NCBI GenBank assembly: GCA_030428695.1
Contig: JAUIEM010000422.1
Location: 1-8,263 of the forward strand
Direction: 5' to 3'
DNA length: 8,263 nucleotides
Source: a bacterium
GTDB taxonomy: Bacteria; Planctomycetota; J058; JAJDCP01
Positions 1-6,000 of this stretch are shown piece by piece (position 1 is the stretch's first letter; each line of letters starts with the position of its first letter). A model generated the notes under the pieces. The model searched no databases, had not been told where the DNA came from, and saw nothing but the letters and a program-made list of their open reading frames with translations. Both the position numbers and the translations under genes were made by a program.

Positions 1-380
1 GCACACACGTGGTTGCGACCGGCGTCGATGTCGACCGCGGGCGACGCCAGGCCCGTGACCTGGACCGGGTCGGGGCTGTCGGTGCTCATGCCGTCGCCGA
101 GGTAGATGATCGTCGCCGGACGGTCACCGGGGATCGCTGCGGCGGCGGCCTTGAGGGCGGTCAGGGCGAGGTGGTGCTGGTTGATGTCGACCGCGTCGAC
201 GCTGCGCGGGTGCTGGCTGACGGTGCCGGCGACCCCGCATCCCGCTCCGGAGATCGAGAGGATGGTCGAGTCGGGCTGGATGTCGAGGATGCGTTCGTCG
301 ACCTCGGCGTCTTCGAACAGGATGGTGTAGACGAAGTTGTGGGCGAAGAAGAGTTGGAAGGCACGGTCACGCAGTCGCAC
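1..380 (-). CDS. BtaA-like (DUF3419) N-terminal region joined to VWA-like and RCC1-like sequence, 3' end beyond window
   Basis: This is an open frame of 126 codons that starts with GTG at 380 and runs off the left edge without a stop. A purine run (AGGGGG, 387-392) lies 6 nt before the GTG. Residues 1-78 match my knowledge of DUF3419/BtaA, the enzyme that moves the 3-amino-3-carboxypropyl group of SAM to diacylglycerol in betaine-lipid synthesis. The visible cues are LFEDAEVDE (21-29), a SAM-site motif ILSISGAGCG (40-49), and VDAVDINQHHLALTALK (61-77). From about residue 78 the resemblance stops. Residues 86-97 (DRPATIIYLGDG) read like a VWA-domain strand. Residues 94-126 (LGDGMSTDSP, PVQVTGL, DIDAGRNHVC) read like an RCC1/BLIP-II repeat. 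A working BtaA is therefore doubtful. It may be a natural mosaic, a decayed gene or an assembly chimera. The family calls are from memory of motifs; the open frame itself is clear. Confidence 0.6.
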   Translation of the reverse strand, partial: MRLRDRAFQLFFAHNFVYTILFEDAEVDERILDIQPDSTILSISGAGCGVAGTVSQHPRSVDAVDINQHHLALTALKAAAAAIPGDRPATIIYLGDGMSTDSPDPVQVTGLASPAVDIDAGRNHVC

Positions 381-386
381 GGCAAT

Positions 387-392
387 CCCCCT
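387..392 (-). promoter_or_regulatory. Putative ribosome binding site for the GTG start at 380
   Basis: On the minus strand AGGGGG precedes the GTG codon by 6 nt. It is a weak Shine-Dalgarno match, but it is the best one near the point where BtaA-like similarity begins. An in-frame GTG farther upstream (near 425) has no better site, so the start is set at 380. Confidence 0.35.
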
Positions 393-417
393 GGTCCAAG
401 TTGACGGAGGATCCCGT

Positions 418-428
418 TTCACGGTGAA
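418..428. promoter_or_regulatory. 11-bp palindrome in the BtaA-like/Coq4 divergent intergenic region
   Basis: TTCAC-G-GTGAA is a perfect inverted repeat between two divergently transcribed genes, in a 148-bp intergenic region. It could be a small operator. It is short enough to arise by chance, and no partner regulator gene is present in the window. Confidence 0.2.
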
Positions 429-492
429 GGAAGGAGGGACGCGATCGTGCATTTGTGTGAAGACGCGGGGAAGTTTCCGATGGCGCGCCGTG

Positions 493-501
493 TGGTATAA
501 A
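493..501 (+). promoter_or_regulatory. Putative extended -10 promoter of the Coq4-family gene
   Basis: TGG-TATAAA matches an extended -10 element (TGN plus 5 of 6 bases of TATAAT) and stands out in GC-rich surroundings. No good -35 hexamer lies 16-18 bp upstream, as is common for extended -10 promoters. It leaves 27 bp before the ATG at 529. Confidence 0.45.
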
Positions 502-528
502 GGCCGGGAACCACCGGACGGGAACACG

Positions 529-1191
529 ATGCACCTCCTCGAGCCCTACCTGGTCGGACGCGCGATCCTGCGCGTGCTCCGCGACTCGACCCGCACGGAG
601 GAGATCCATCTCGTCGAGGAGATCACCGGCCGCGCCTTCTACCGCCAGTACCTCGAGCGGATGCGCGGCGACCCCGCCATCGAGGAGCTCCTGCGCCGGC
701 GCCCCGAGCTGTGCTCCGCCCAGGTCGACTTCGAGGCCCTGCGCGCGCTGCCCGCCTCCAGCTTCGGCGCGGCCTACGTCGGCCACCTCGACCGCAACGG
801 GCTCAGCGCCGACAGCCAGGCGACCCCCGCCACCCACGTGGCCGAGCCCGACATCGCCTACCTGCTGCGGCGCTACCGCCAGACCCACGACGTCTGGCAC
901 TGCCTGCTCGGGCTCGGCGTCGAGGGCTACGAAGAGGTGTTGGTCCACGCCTTCAGCCTCGGCCAGCTGCCGCTCCCGGTCAGCGCCCTGATCGTCGTCT
1001 TCGGGGCGATCAAGCACATGCTGCTCGAGCAGCGCTGGGAGGCCCTGCGCGACGGGCTGTGGGACGCCTACCGCGCCGGGCGCGAGGCGGCGCCCCTGCT
1101 GCCGGTGCACTGGGAGCAGATGTGGGAGCTGCCCCTCGACGAGGTCCGCGCCCGCTACGGCGTCCGGGCCGCCGCGATCGCCCAGAGCTGA
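529..1191 (+). CDS. coq4: Coq4-family protein (ubiquinone biosynthesis type)
   Basis: This 220-residue protein is recognised by the Coq4 metal-binding signature HDxxH-x11-E: H120, D121, H124 and E136. Other family features are a middle block (LPASSFGAAYVGHL, 74-87) and the C-terminal pattern HWEQMWELPLDEVRARYGV (194-212), which resembles the end of eukaryotic Coq4. In eukaryotes Coq4 is a peripheral membrane protein of the coenzyme Q complex, linked to oxidative decarboxylation of the ring C1 of the quinone precursor. The substrate here is unknown. The frame is open further upstream, but the ATG at 529 is chosen because family-like sequence begins there and an extended -10 element lies just before it. 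GGGAA (520-524) is only a weak ribosome site. The gene stands alone, divergent from the BtaA-like gene, with no other quinone gene in the window. Length is typical of the family's core domain and all metal ligands are present. Confidence 0.85.
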   Translation: MHLLEPYLVGRAILRVLRDSTRTEEIHLVEEITGRAFYRQYLERMRGDPAIEELLRRRPELCSAQVDFEALRALPASSFGAAYVGHLDRNGLSADSQATPATHVAEPDIAYLLRRYRQTHDVWHCLLGLGVEGYEEVLVHAFSLGQLPLPVSALIVVFGAIKHMLLEQRWEALRDGLWDAYRAGREAAPLLPVHWEQMWELPLDEVRARYGVRAAAIAQS

Positions 1192-1218
1192 CAGCGTCCA
1201 CAGTTGTGTGGGTGAAAT

Positions 1219-1238
1219 GCCCCGATGGCGATCGGGGC
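1219..1238 (+). terminator. Perfect 8-bp hairpin downstream of the Coq4 gene
   Basis: GCCCCGAT (1219-1226) and ATCGGGGC (1231-1238) form a perfect stem with a 4-nt loop (GGCG), 27 bp after the Coq4 stop. No T-tract follows, so this is not a classical intrinsic terminator. It is best read as a terminator-like or mRNA-end-stabilising hairpin. Confidence 0.4.
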
Positions 1239-1259
1239 GCCCCGCCTGCGAGGGCTTGT

Positions 1260-1287
1260 CACAGCGCTCGGCTGCGGTCGCGCTGTG
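1260..1287. repeat. Inverted repeat, 8-bp arms and 12-nt spacer
   Basis: CACAGCGC (1260-1267) is matched perfectly by GCGCTGTG (1280-1287). It lies between the Coq4 gene and the lipoprotein gene, directly after the 1219-1238 hairpin. It could be a second transcript-end hairpin, part of a structured RNA, or a dyad site for a protein. Nothing in the sequence decides between these. Confidence 0.35.
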
Positions 1288-1322
1288 CACGGCCCGAGGT
1301 CACCCGCTGCCAGCGCGCCGTG
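1288..1322. repeat. Inverted repeat, 6-bp arms and 23-nt spacer
   Basis: CACGGC (1288-1293) pairs with GCCGTG (1317-1322). It abuts the preceding inverted repeat at 1260-1287 without a gap. A competing pairing, AGGTC (1297-1301) with GACCT (1329-1333), overlaps it. In DNA this GC-rich, one 6-bp match is weak evidence; the tandem arrangement is the reason to list it. Confidence 0.2.
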
Positions 1323-1350
1323 GTCTTCGACCTGCGCTGCGCGCGCGTCC

Positions 1351-1359
1351 TGATAGCAT
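1351..1359 (+). promoter_or_regulatory. Putative extended -10 promoter of the lipoprotein gene
   Basis: TGA-TAGCAT has the TGN extension and 4 of 6 bases of TATAAT, and sits 25 bp before the ATG at 1385. No clear -35 is visible. The support is its matching position relative to similar elements before the genes at 529 and 3061. Confidence 0.3.
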
Positions 1360-1372
1360 GGAAGGGGAGCGG

Positions 1373-1377
1373 GGAGG
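1373..1377 (+). promoter_or_regulatory. Ribosome binding site deciding the lipoprotein start
   Basis: GGAGG lies 7 nt before the ATG at 1385. The frame is open upstream to 1208, but this site and the signal peptide that begins at the ATG fix the start here. Confidence 0.7.
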
Positions 1378-1384
1378 AAGCAGG

Positions 1385-1792
1385 ATGCGCCGGGTCGTCG
1401 TGGCCGCGCTGTGTGTGATCGTGTCCGTGTCGAGCGCCGGCTGCGCGAGCTTCGGCTACGTCAAGGGCTACGGGGCGGTCGCCGCGCGGCCGCTGCCGTC
1501 GAGCTGGAGCTCCTCCCTGCACGGCTTCGGGACGCCGAAGAATCCCTTCGACCCGGACTCCGCCCTCAGCCCCGTGACCCGCGGGCTCGCCTGCTTCGAG
1601 TTCGTGTTGATGGGCCCGATCGCCATCGTGGCCGCCTTCGACCGCGGCCACCTGCCGACCTGGCCGTTCCTCGTCTTCGCTCCCTTCGCCCTCGTCGGCG
1701 CCGTCGGCACCCTGCCGCTGTTGCCGTTCACGGCCGCGTGGGGCGCTCTGGCCGGGTGGGCGGAAGCGGGGGAAGCCGAGGAGTGGCCGTGA
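1385..1792 (+). CDS. Small predicted lipoprotein with C-terminal hydrophobic segments, function unknown
   Basis: This is a 135-residue protein. The first 20 residues are a lipoprotein signal peptide: MRR, then a hydrophobic core VVVAALCVIVSV, then lipobox SAGC with the lipid-bearing Cys at position 20. Ala at +2 would favour outer-membrane sorting if proteobacterial rules apply. The mature protein starts with a polar Gly/Ser/Pro-rich part (22-66), followed by two hydrophobic stretches: about 69-85, and about 93-125 broken by prolines. They could be membrane segments or buried strands. The layout (short lipoprotein, then a hydrophobic region ending in a Leu/Pro-rich block, LPLLPF) faintly recalls YceK/YidQ-type lipoproteins, but I cannot assign a family. 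It has its own ribosome site and probably its own promoter, about 190 bp after the Coq4 gene, so it need not be co-transcribed with it. The C-terminus is acidic (EAGEAEEWP). Confidence 0.75.
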   Translation: MRRVVVAALCVIVSVSSAGCASFGYVKGYGAVAARPLPSSWSSSLHGFGTPKNPFDPDSALSPVTRGLACFEFVLMGPIAIVAAFDRGHLPTWPFLVFAPFALVGAVGTLPLLPFTAAWGALAGWAEAGEAEEWP

Positions 1793-1800
1793 CGGCGTTC

Positions 1801-1825
1801 GCGGGACCGCGGAGCGCTCTCCCGC
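1801..1825 (+). terminator. Weak hairpin after the lipoprotein gene
   Basis: GCGGGA (1801-1806) pairs with TCCCGC (1820-1825) across a 13-nt loop that itself holds the palindrome GAGCGCTC. It begins 8 bp after the stop codon. There is no T-tract, and such repeats are frequent in DNA of this composition. Confidence 0.25.
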
Positions 1826-1857
1826 AGGCCCGCGCGGCGCCCGCCTTCGCAGGATGA

Positions 1858-1972
1858 GGCCGCGCGGCCTACGCGGACAAGTCGAAGACCGCGACGCTGA
1901 TCCTCGTCGGGCTCCAGGACACACGCGTCGACCCCCGGCCAATCCCTGGAGCTCTACCGCCACCTGAAACAG
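1858..1972 (+). pseudogene. Relic of an S9 (prolyl oligopeptidase-type) peptidase C-terminus, frameshifted
   Basis: Read from 1858, the plus strand gives AYADKSKTATLILVG then LQDTRVDP. After skipping one C it gives GQSLELYRHLKQ. Together this matches the stretch around the catalytic Asp of S9 peptidases (consensus style: Y...I.TPTLILhG..DtrVpp.QS.elYraLk). D1918-1920 corresponds to that Asp. The two halves are in different frames, and one extra base in the C run at 1932-1936 explains the break. A TGA at 1855-1857 lies directly before the matching part, and nothing after 1972 continues it, notably no His-containing end. So only about 38 codons of a roughly 600-residue family remain. It cannot make a working enzyme. 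It is either a gene remnant or a fragment carried in by recombination. The family match is from memory of motifs, but the pattern is distinctive. Confidence 0.6.
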
Positions 1973-1993
1973 CCGGGATCATCCTGGCGGCTG
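1970..1993 (-). terminator. Hairpin downstream of the fibre-like gene
   Basis: CAGCCG (1970-1975) and CGGCTG (1988-1993) form a 6-bp stem with a 12-nt loop. It lies about 15 bp past the stop of the minus-strand gene at 2008-2835. No T-tract is present. It begins where the peptidase relic ends. Confidence 0.25.
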
Positions 1994-2007
1994 CGAGGCT
2001 GCGGATC

Positions 2008-2835
2008 CTACTTCCCGACCGCGACCCACTGGATGTGCCAGCCGAGCTTCTTGGCATCGGCGGGCGACAGCGGGTTCTGGTTCGACCAGCGCACGTAGAT
2101 CCGGAAGCCCGTCGGCTTCGGGAGGTAGATCGAGCTGCCGCCGGTGGTCGACCAGTGGCTGCTGCGGCCGTGGAGGCTGGCGACGTAGAACGGCGTCTGC
2201 TCGAAGCCGCAGCCCGAGGTGTCGACGTTGATCAGGACGCCCTTCTTGCCGTAGTTGACCCAGCCCTGGCCCGCCGCGGTCGAGCCCGCGCAGACCCGCA
2301 GAGCCTCGCCCTTGGCGCCGGTGGCGGCGCCGAGGATGCCCTTGTCCACCCGGAGATCACCCGCGACGTGCAGCTTCGCCTTGGCGCGGTTGACGCCGAT
2401 ACCGACGTTGCCGTCCTTGTTGACGCTCATGCGGTACTTGCCGCCGACGTGGACGTAGAAGCCCTGATCGTTGTCGTCCTGGACGCCGATCGAGCCCTTC
2501 TTGTCGTTGTTCGCGGTGAAGCGGATGAAGGCGTTGTCGCCGGAGTGGCCGACGTTCAGGCCGCCCTCGATCGTCGTGTTCTTCTCGACCCGGAGCTCGT
2601 CTTTGACGGTGAGCTTGCCCGTGAGCTCGCCGCCGGTCAGCTTCAGGAACTCGCCGTCCTTGGCGGCGCCACCCTTGGCGGCCTCACCACCCTTGGCCCC
2701 GGCGCCGTTCTGGACGACCTGCTGCTTGAGCTCGTCGTAGGCTTTGCCCAGGCGCTCGATCTCCTTCAGCATCTTGTTCCACTCTTGTGACTTGATCACC
2801 TCTCCGGGTTTGCGGAGCTGCCCCTTGAACGCCAT
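2008..2835 (-). CDS. Fibre-like protein: coiled coil, beta stem and C-terminal head; possible tail-fibre or adhesin
   Basis: This is a 275-residue protein with no signal peptide or membrane segment. The N-terminus has a short motif (GEVIKSQEWN, 11-20), then a heptad-like helix (about 20-43) and a Gly/Ala/Lys linker of near-repeats (44-61). The stem shows LTGGELTGKLTV (66-77), DELRVEKNTTIEGGLNVG (79-96) and GNVGIGV...AKLHVAGDLRV (142-163), patterns common in trimeric phage-tail and adhesin stalks. The last 90 residues form a distinct aromatic-rich head, with PFYVASLHG (215-223), IYLPKPTGFRIYVRW (236-250) and GWHIQWVAV (265-273). I do not know a named family for it. The ATG at 2835 is chosen over an upstream in-frame GTG because a strong ribosome site precedes it. 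Without a signal peptide it may be released in a particle (phage tail, tailocin, contractile injection system) or act inside the cell; no such cluster is visible. It is divergent from the kinase gene. Function is inferred only. Confidence 0.75.
   Translation of the reverse strand: MAFKGQLRKPGEVIKSQEWNKMLKEIERLGKAYDELKQQVVQNGAGAKGGEAAKGGAAKDGEFLKLTGGELTGKLTVKDELRVEKNTTIEGGLNVGHSGDNAFIRFTANNDKKGSIGVQDDNDQGFYVHVGGKYRMSVNKDGNVGIGVNRAKAKLHVAGDLRVDKGILGAATGAKGEALRVCAGSTAAGQGWVNYGKKGVLINVDTSGCGFEQTPFYVASLHGRSSHWSTTGGSSIYLPKPTGFRIYVRWSNQNPLSPADAKKLGWHIQWVAVGK
2653..2694 (-). repeat. Short in-frame tandem near-repeats encoding the Gly/Ala/Lys linker
   Basis: The minus strand reads AAGGGTGGTGAGGCCGCC (2694-2677), AAGGGTGGCGCCGCC (2676-2662), then AAGGACGGCGAG (2661-2650). 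The units encode KGGEAA, KGGAA and KDGE. All differ in length by whole codons, so the repeats could expand or contract without a frameshift and change the distance between the coiled coil and the stem. Confidence 0.5.
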
Positions 2836-2839
2836 AGCC

Positions 2840-2846
2840 TCACCTC
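2840..2846 (-). promoter_or_regulatory. Strong ribosome binding site for the fibre-like gene
   Basis: GAGGTGA on the minus strand is a 7-base Shine-Dalgarno match ending 4 nt before the ATG at 2835. It supports this ATG over the in-frame GTG at 2856. Confidence 0.7.
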
Positions 2847-2877
2847 TCAGGACCACGGCAAAGCGCGCCCTGGTGCT

Positions 2878-2887
2878 GGGTGCACCC
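2878..2887. promoter_or_regulatory. Perfect 10-bp palindrome in the fibre/kinase divergent intergenic region
   Basis: GGGTGCACCC is self-complementary. It lies 43 bp upstream of the fibre ATG, in the likely 5' leader of that gene. It could be an operator half or a leader hairpin (GGTGC with GCACC also pairs across 5 nt). It is a weak call on its own. Confidence 0.25.
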
Positions 2888-2923
2888 GAGAAGAACCACG
2901 CGCAACGCCTCTATAGGACCACT

Positions 2924-2938
2924 TGATGATAGACATCA
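2924..2938. promoter_or_regulatory. Inverted repeat overlapping a possible minus-strand -10 element
   Basis: TGATG-ATAGA-CATCA is a 15-bp dyad in a locally A/T-richer patch. On the minus strand it contains TATCAT (2931-2926), 5 of 6 bases of the -10 consensus, facing the fibre gene. TATAGA (2915-2910) is a second candidate. A repressor site over the fibre promoter is possible. No good -35 is seen. Confidence 0.3.
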
Positions 2939-3024
2939 GCGCCGTGTTTTCCGAGCGTCGATGTGCGAAGGCCTGCGGAAGCCGCCGATCCGCTCGATCC
3001 CTTCCTCGCGCCGTATTCCTCCGA

Positions 3025-3033
3025 TGGTAGACT
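3025..3033 (+). promoter_or_regulatory. Putative extended -10 promoter of the kinase gene
   Basis: TGG-TAGACT has the TGN extension and 4 of 6 bases of TATAAT, and lies 27 bp before the GTG at 3061. No convincing -35 is visible. It has the same layout as the elements before the genes at 529 and 1385. Confidence 0.35.
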
Positions 3034-3049
3034 CTGGGCGAACGCCAGT

Positions 3050-3054
3050 GAGGA
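3050..3054 (+). promoter_or_regulatory. Ribosome binding site for the kinase GTG start
   Basis: GAGGA ends 6 nt before the GTG at 3061. It supports this codon as the start even though it is not ATG. Confidence 0.6.
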
Positions 3055-3060
3055 CCCCTC

Positions 3061-6000
3061 GTGAGCTCGAGCTCCGGACAGGACCATCCGACCGCGGACT
3101 TCACCTTCGAGCACGTGACCGCCTCCGGTTTCGAGCAGCTGTTCCAGCAGCGCGACGCGGGCCTGGGCCAAAGCACGCCTCACGAGACGCGCTTCGTGCT
3201 GCGCCGCAAGCTCGGCGAGGGCGGCATGGGCGAGGTGTGGCTGGCCGAGGATCTCGAGCTGAAGCGCGAGGTCGCGCTGAAGTTCCTCAAGACCGAGCGC
3301 GAGAGCGTCGAGCACTTCATCGACGAGGCGCAGATCACCGGCCAGCTCGAGCACCCGAACATCGTCCCGGTCCACGAGCTGCGCTTCACTCCGGAGGGCC
3401 GGCCGTACCTGGTGATGCGCTGTGTCAAGGGCGGCAGCCTGTGGGAGCTGCTCGAGGAGATCAAGAAAAAGGGCGAGCCCGGGCTGGCGGTCCTGCAGAG
3501 ACTCCTGCAGATCTTCCTCCGGGTCTGCGACGCGGTCTCCTTCGCGCACTCCCGGGGGGTCCTGCACCGCGACCTCAAGCCCGAGAACATCATGATCGGG
3601 GAGTTCGGCGAGGTCCAGGTGATGGACTGGGGCCTCGCGAAGCTCGTCGGACGGCCCGAGCGCGCGGTGGTGACCGACTCGCACGAGAGCCCCGACCGCC
3701 ACCAGACCCAGCCCGGCAGCCTGATCGGCACGCTGTGCTACAGCTCGCCGGAGCAGACCGCCGGGCGCGTCGACGAGATCGGGCCGGCGACGGACGTCTA
3801 CAGCCTCGGGGCGATCCTCTACAACCTGCTCACCCTCGAAGTGCCGCACGAGAGCTCGAACGATCCGCTGGCGGACGTGATCGCCGGCCGGCTCCCGCCG
3901 CCGCGGGAGCGCGCCCCGGGACGGACGATCCCCGAGGAGCTCGAGGCGATCGTGATGCACGCGATGCGCACCGATCCGAAGGACCGCTACCCGGACGTCA
4001 AGAGCCTCGAGCGGGATGTGCAGGCCTGGTTGGAGGGCCGCATGGTCGCCGCCTACCGCTACTCCGCCTGGCAGTTCCTGCGCCGCTGGGCGCGGCGCCG
4101 CCGGGTGCAGCTGTGGACGGCGCTCGCGGTCCTGTGCACCGGGCTGCTCGGCCTGCTCGGCCTCGGCCTCGCCCGCGCGGGCTGGCAGGAGGCGCAGCGG
4201 GAGGAGCAGTGGAAGCACGTCGCCGCCCGCCGCGCGAGCCTCGACAGTCTGGGGCTCGCCCTCGACCGCCTCGAGAGCCACCTGCCGGCGGACGGAGCCC
4301 TGGTCGTGGCGGGCGCGGAGGAGTTCCTGCGCGTCCGCGCGGACGTCGTCGTCGCGGTCGAGCGCGACCTCGTCGTCGCCTCGCTCGCCTCCGACCTCGC
4401 GGACAGCGCGCGTCTCCTCGTCCACCGGGCCCGCGCGCTGCGGGGCCTGGGCCTGGCGGCGCAGGCCGAGGCCGTCCTCGCGCGTATCGCCAGCGGCGAG
4501 CTGCCGCCCGACGACGCGGCCCGGCTGGCGGTCGAGGCCTTCGAGCGCTTCCTGCCCGAGCACCGCTCCGGGGTTCCGCTGCCGCTGCCCGCGCTCGCGC
4601 TCGCCCGGGCGCGGATCGCCCTCGAGGGCGGCGAGCCCGACGTCGCGGGCACCTGGGTCGCGAACGCCCTCCACGCCGCCCCCCACGACAGCAGCGCCGG
4701 GGAGGGCTTGCTGCGCCTCGCCGAGCACGGCTTCGCGCGCGCTGTCCGGCTCGGGCTCGAGGAGGGGAAGCCGGCGCAGGCCGAGGCCGCCCTCGCGCTC
4801 GCGGTCCGCCAGTACCACGCCGCGCTCGGCGTCTTCGGCGGGGTGCGGGGTTTGCGGGCAGAGGCGCTGCTCGGGCTCGCGCGCGCCCTCCTCAGCTACG
4901 GATCCCGGGCGGGACGCACGCCCTTCGCCCCGGAGGTGCCGCCGCGGGTGATGGCGCTGCGCTGCCTGCTCCAGCTCGTCACGCCGGACGGCGCGCTGCG
5001 GGACGAGCTCCGCTCGCTGGACGGCGCGGAGCAGCTCGGAGCGCGGGCGCGGGACCTGCTCGCCGTCGCGCGGGAGCTCGCCCGGCCCGGCCTGGCCGCG
5101 GAGTGGACGCCGCTCGACAGCGACGGCGACGGGGTGTACGACCTGGCCGCGCGCTGGGATCCCGAGGCGGCCCGCGCCGTCTTCCATCGCCTCGGCCCCG
5201 ACGGCGTGGGCGCGCGCGAGGCGACGCTCGAGCTCGGGGCGGCGATCGGGGAGCGGTCCCTCCGCTCGGGGCCCGTCCCGTCCTTCGTCGCCCTGCCTCC
5301 CGGGCCGCCCTGCGTGGTGCTGCAGCTCGGCGAGCGGCGGCTTGTCGCGCGCGCCGACGGGGTGGTGCTGGTCGACCGGCGCATGCCCGAGGACGCGACC
5401 CGGTGGTTCAGCGCCGACCTCGACGGCGACGCCCGGCACGACCTCGTCCTCGGCGCGGGGACGGAGAGCTCGATGTGCGCGGTGTGGTTCCAGGAAGCCG
5501 ACGGCAGCCTCGCGCCCCCGCGAGCCCTGCGCAGCTCCGCGGAGCCGCTGGATCCGAGGCTCGCGTTCGAGCTCAAGCGCTCGAGCGAGCTCCGCCAGCT
5601 GATGTGCGCGGACCTCGACGGCGACGGGCGCGACGAGCTGATCCTCGTCCTCGGTGGGCTGCTGAATCTGTCGCTCGAGGTGTGGCGGCCGCTGCCCGAG
5701 CGGCGCTTCGTGCTCGCCGACTTCGTGCGCATCGGCGAAGGCCTCGCCTGGCTCGGGGAGGATGGCGCCCTGTGCTGCGCCGCCCGCACCGATCCCGCGC
5801 AGGCTCGCCTGTTCGAGTACCTCGAGGAGCCCGTGCCCCCGCCCGGGGCGCGCCGTTTCCGCTTCGCCGACGGCCGCCTGCAAGAGCTGGCGACGGAGCC
5901 GGGCAACCCGCTGCTCGCGGACGTCGCCGGGGCCGTCGTCGGGAGCCGCCGGCTGCGCCTCGCGCGGATGCTCGCCGCCGCCGGCTGCGTCTTCGCCGCG

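Noticed and set aside
337..528. N-terminal extension of the Coq4 gene back to 337
   Set aside because: These 64 codons encode a basic, unstructured peptide, overlap the divergent gene and contain the likely promoter. Family-like sequence starts at 529.
1208..1384. N-terminal extension of the lipoprotein gene back to 1208
   Set aside because: It would bury the signal peptide and lipobox inside the protein and ignores the strong GGAGG before the ATG at 1385.
711..1418. 235-codon plus-strand frame overlapping the Coq4 gene
   Set aside because: Arg/Ala/Pro-rich frame shadow of Coq4 with no motif.
2035..2790. 251-codon plus-strand frame opposite the fibre-like gene
   Set aside because: Asp/Ala/Val/Leu-rich antisense shadow. 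The minus-strand frame has the ribosome site, the stalk motifs and a patterned head domain.
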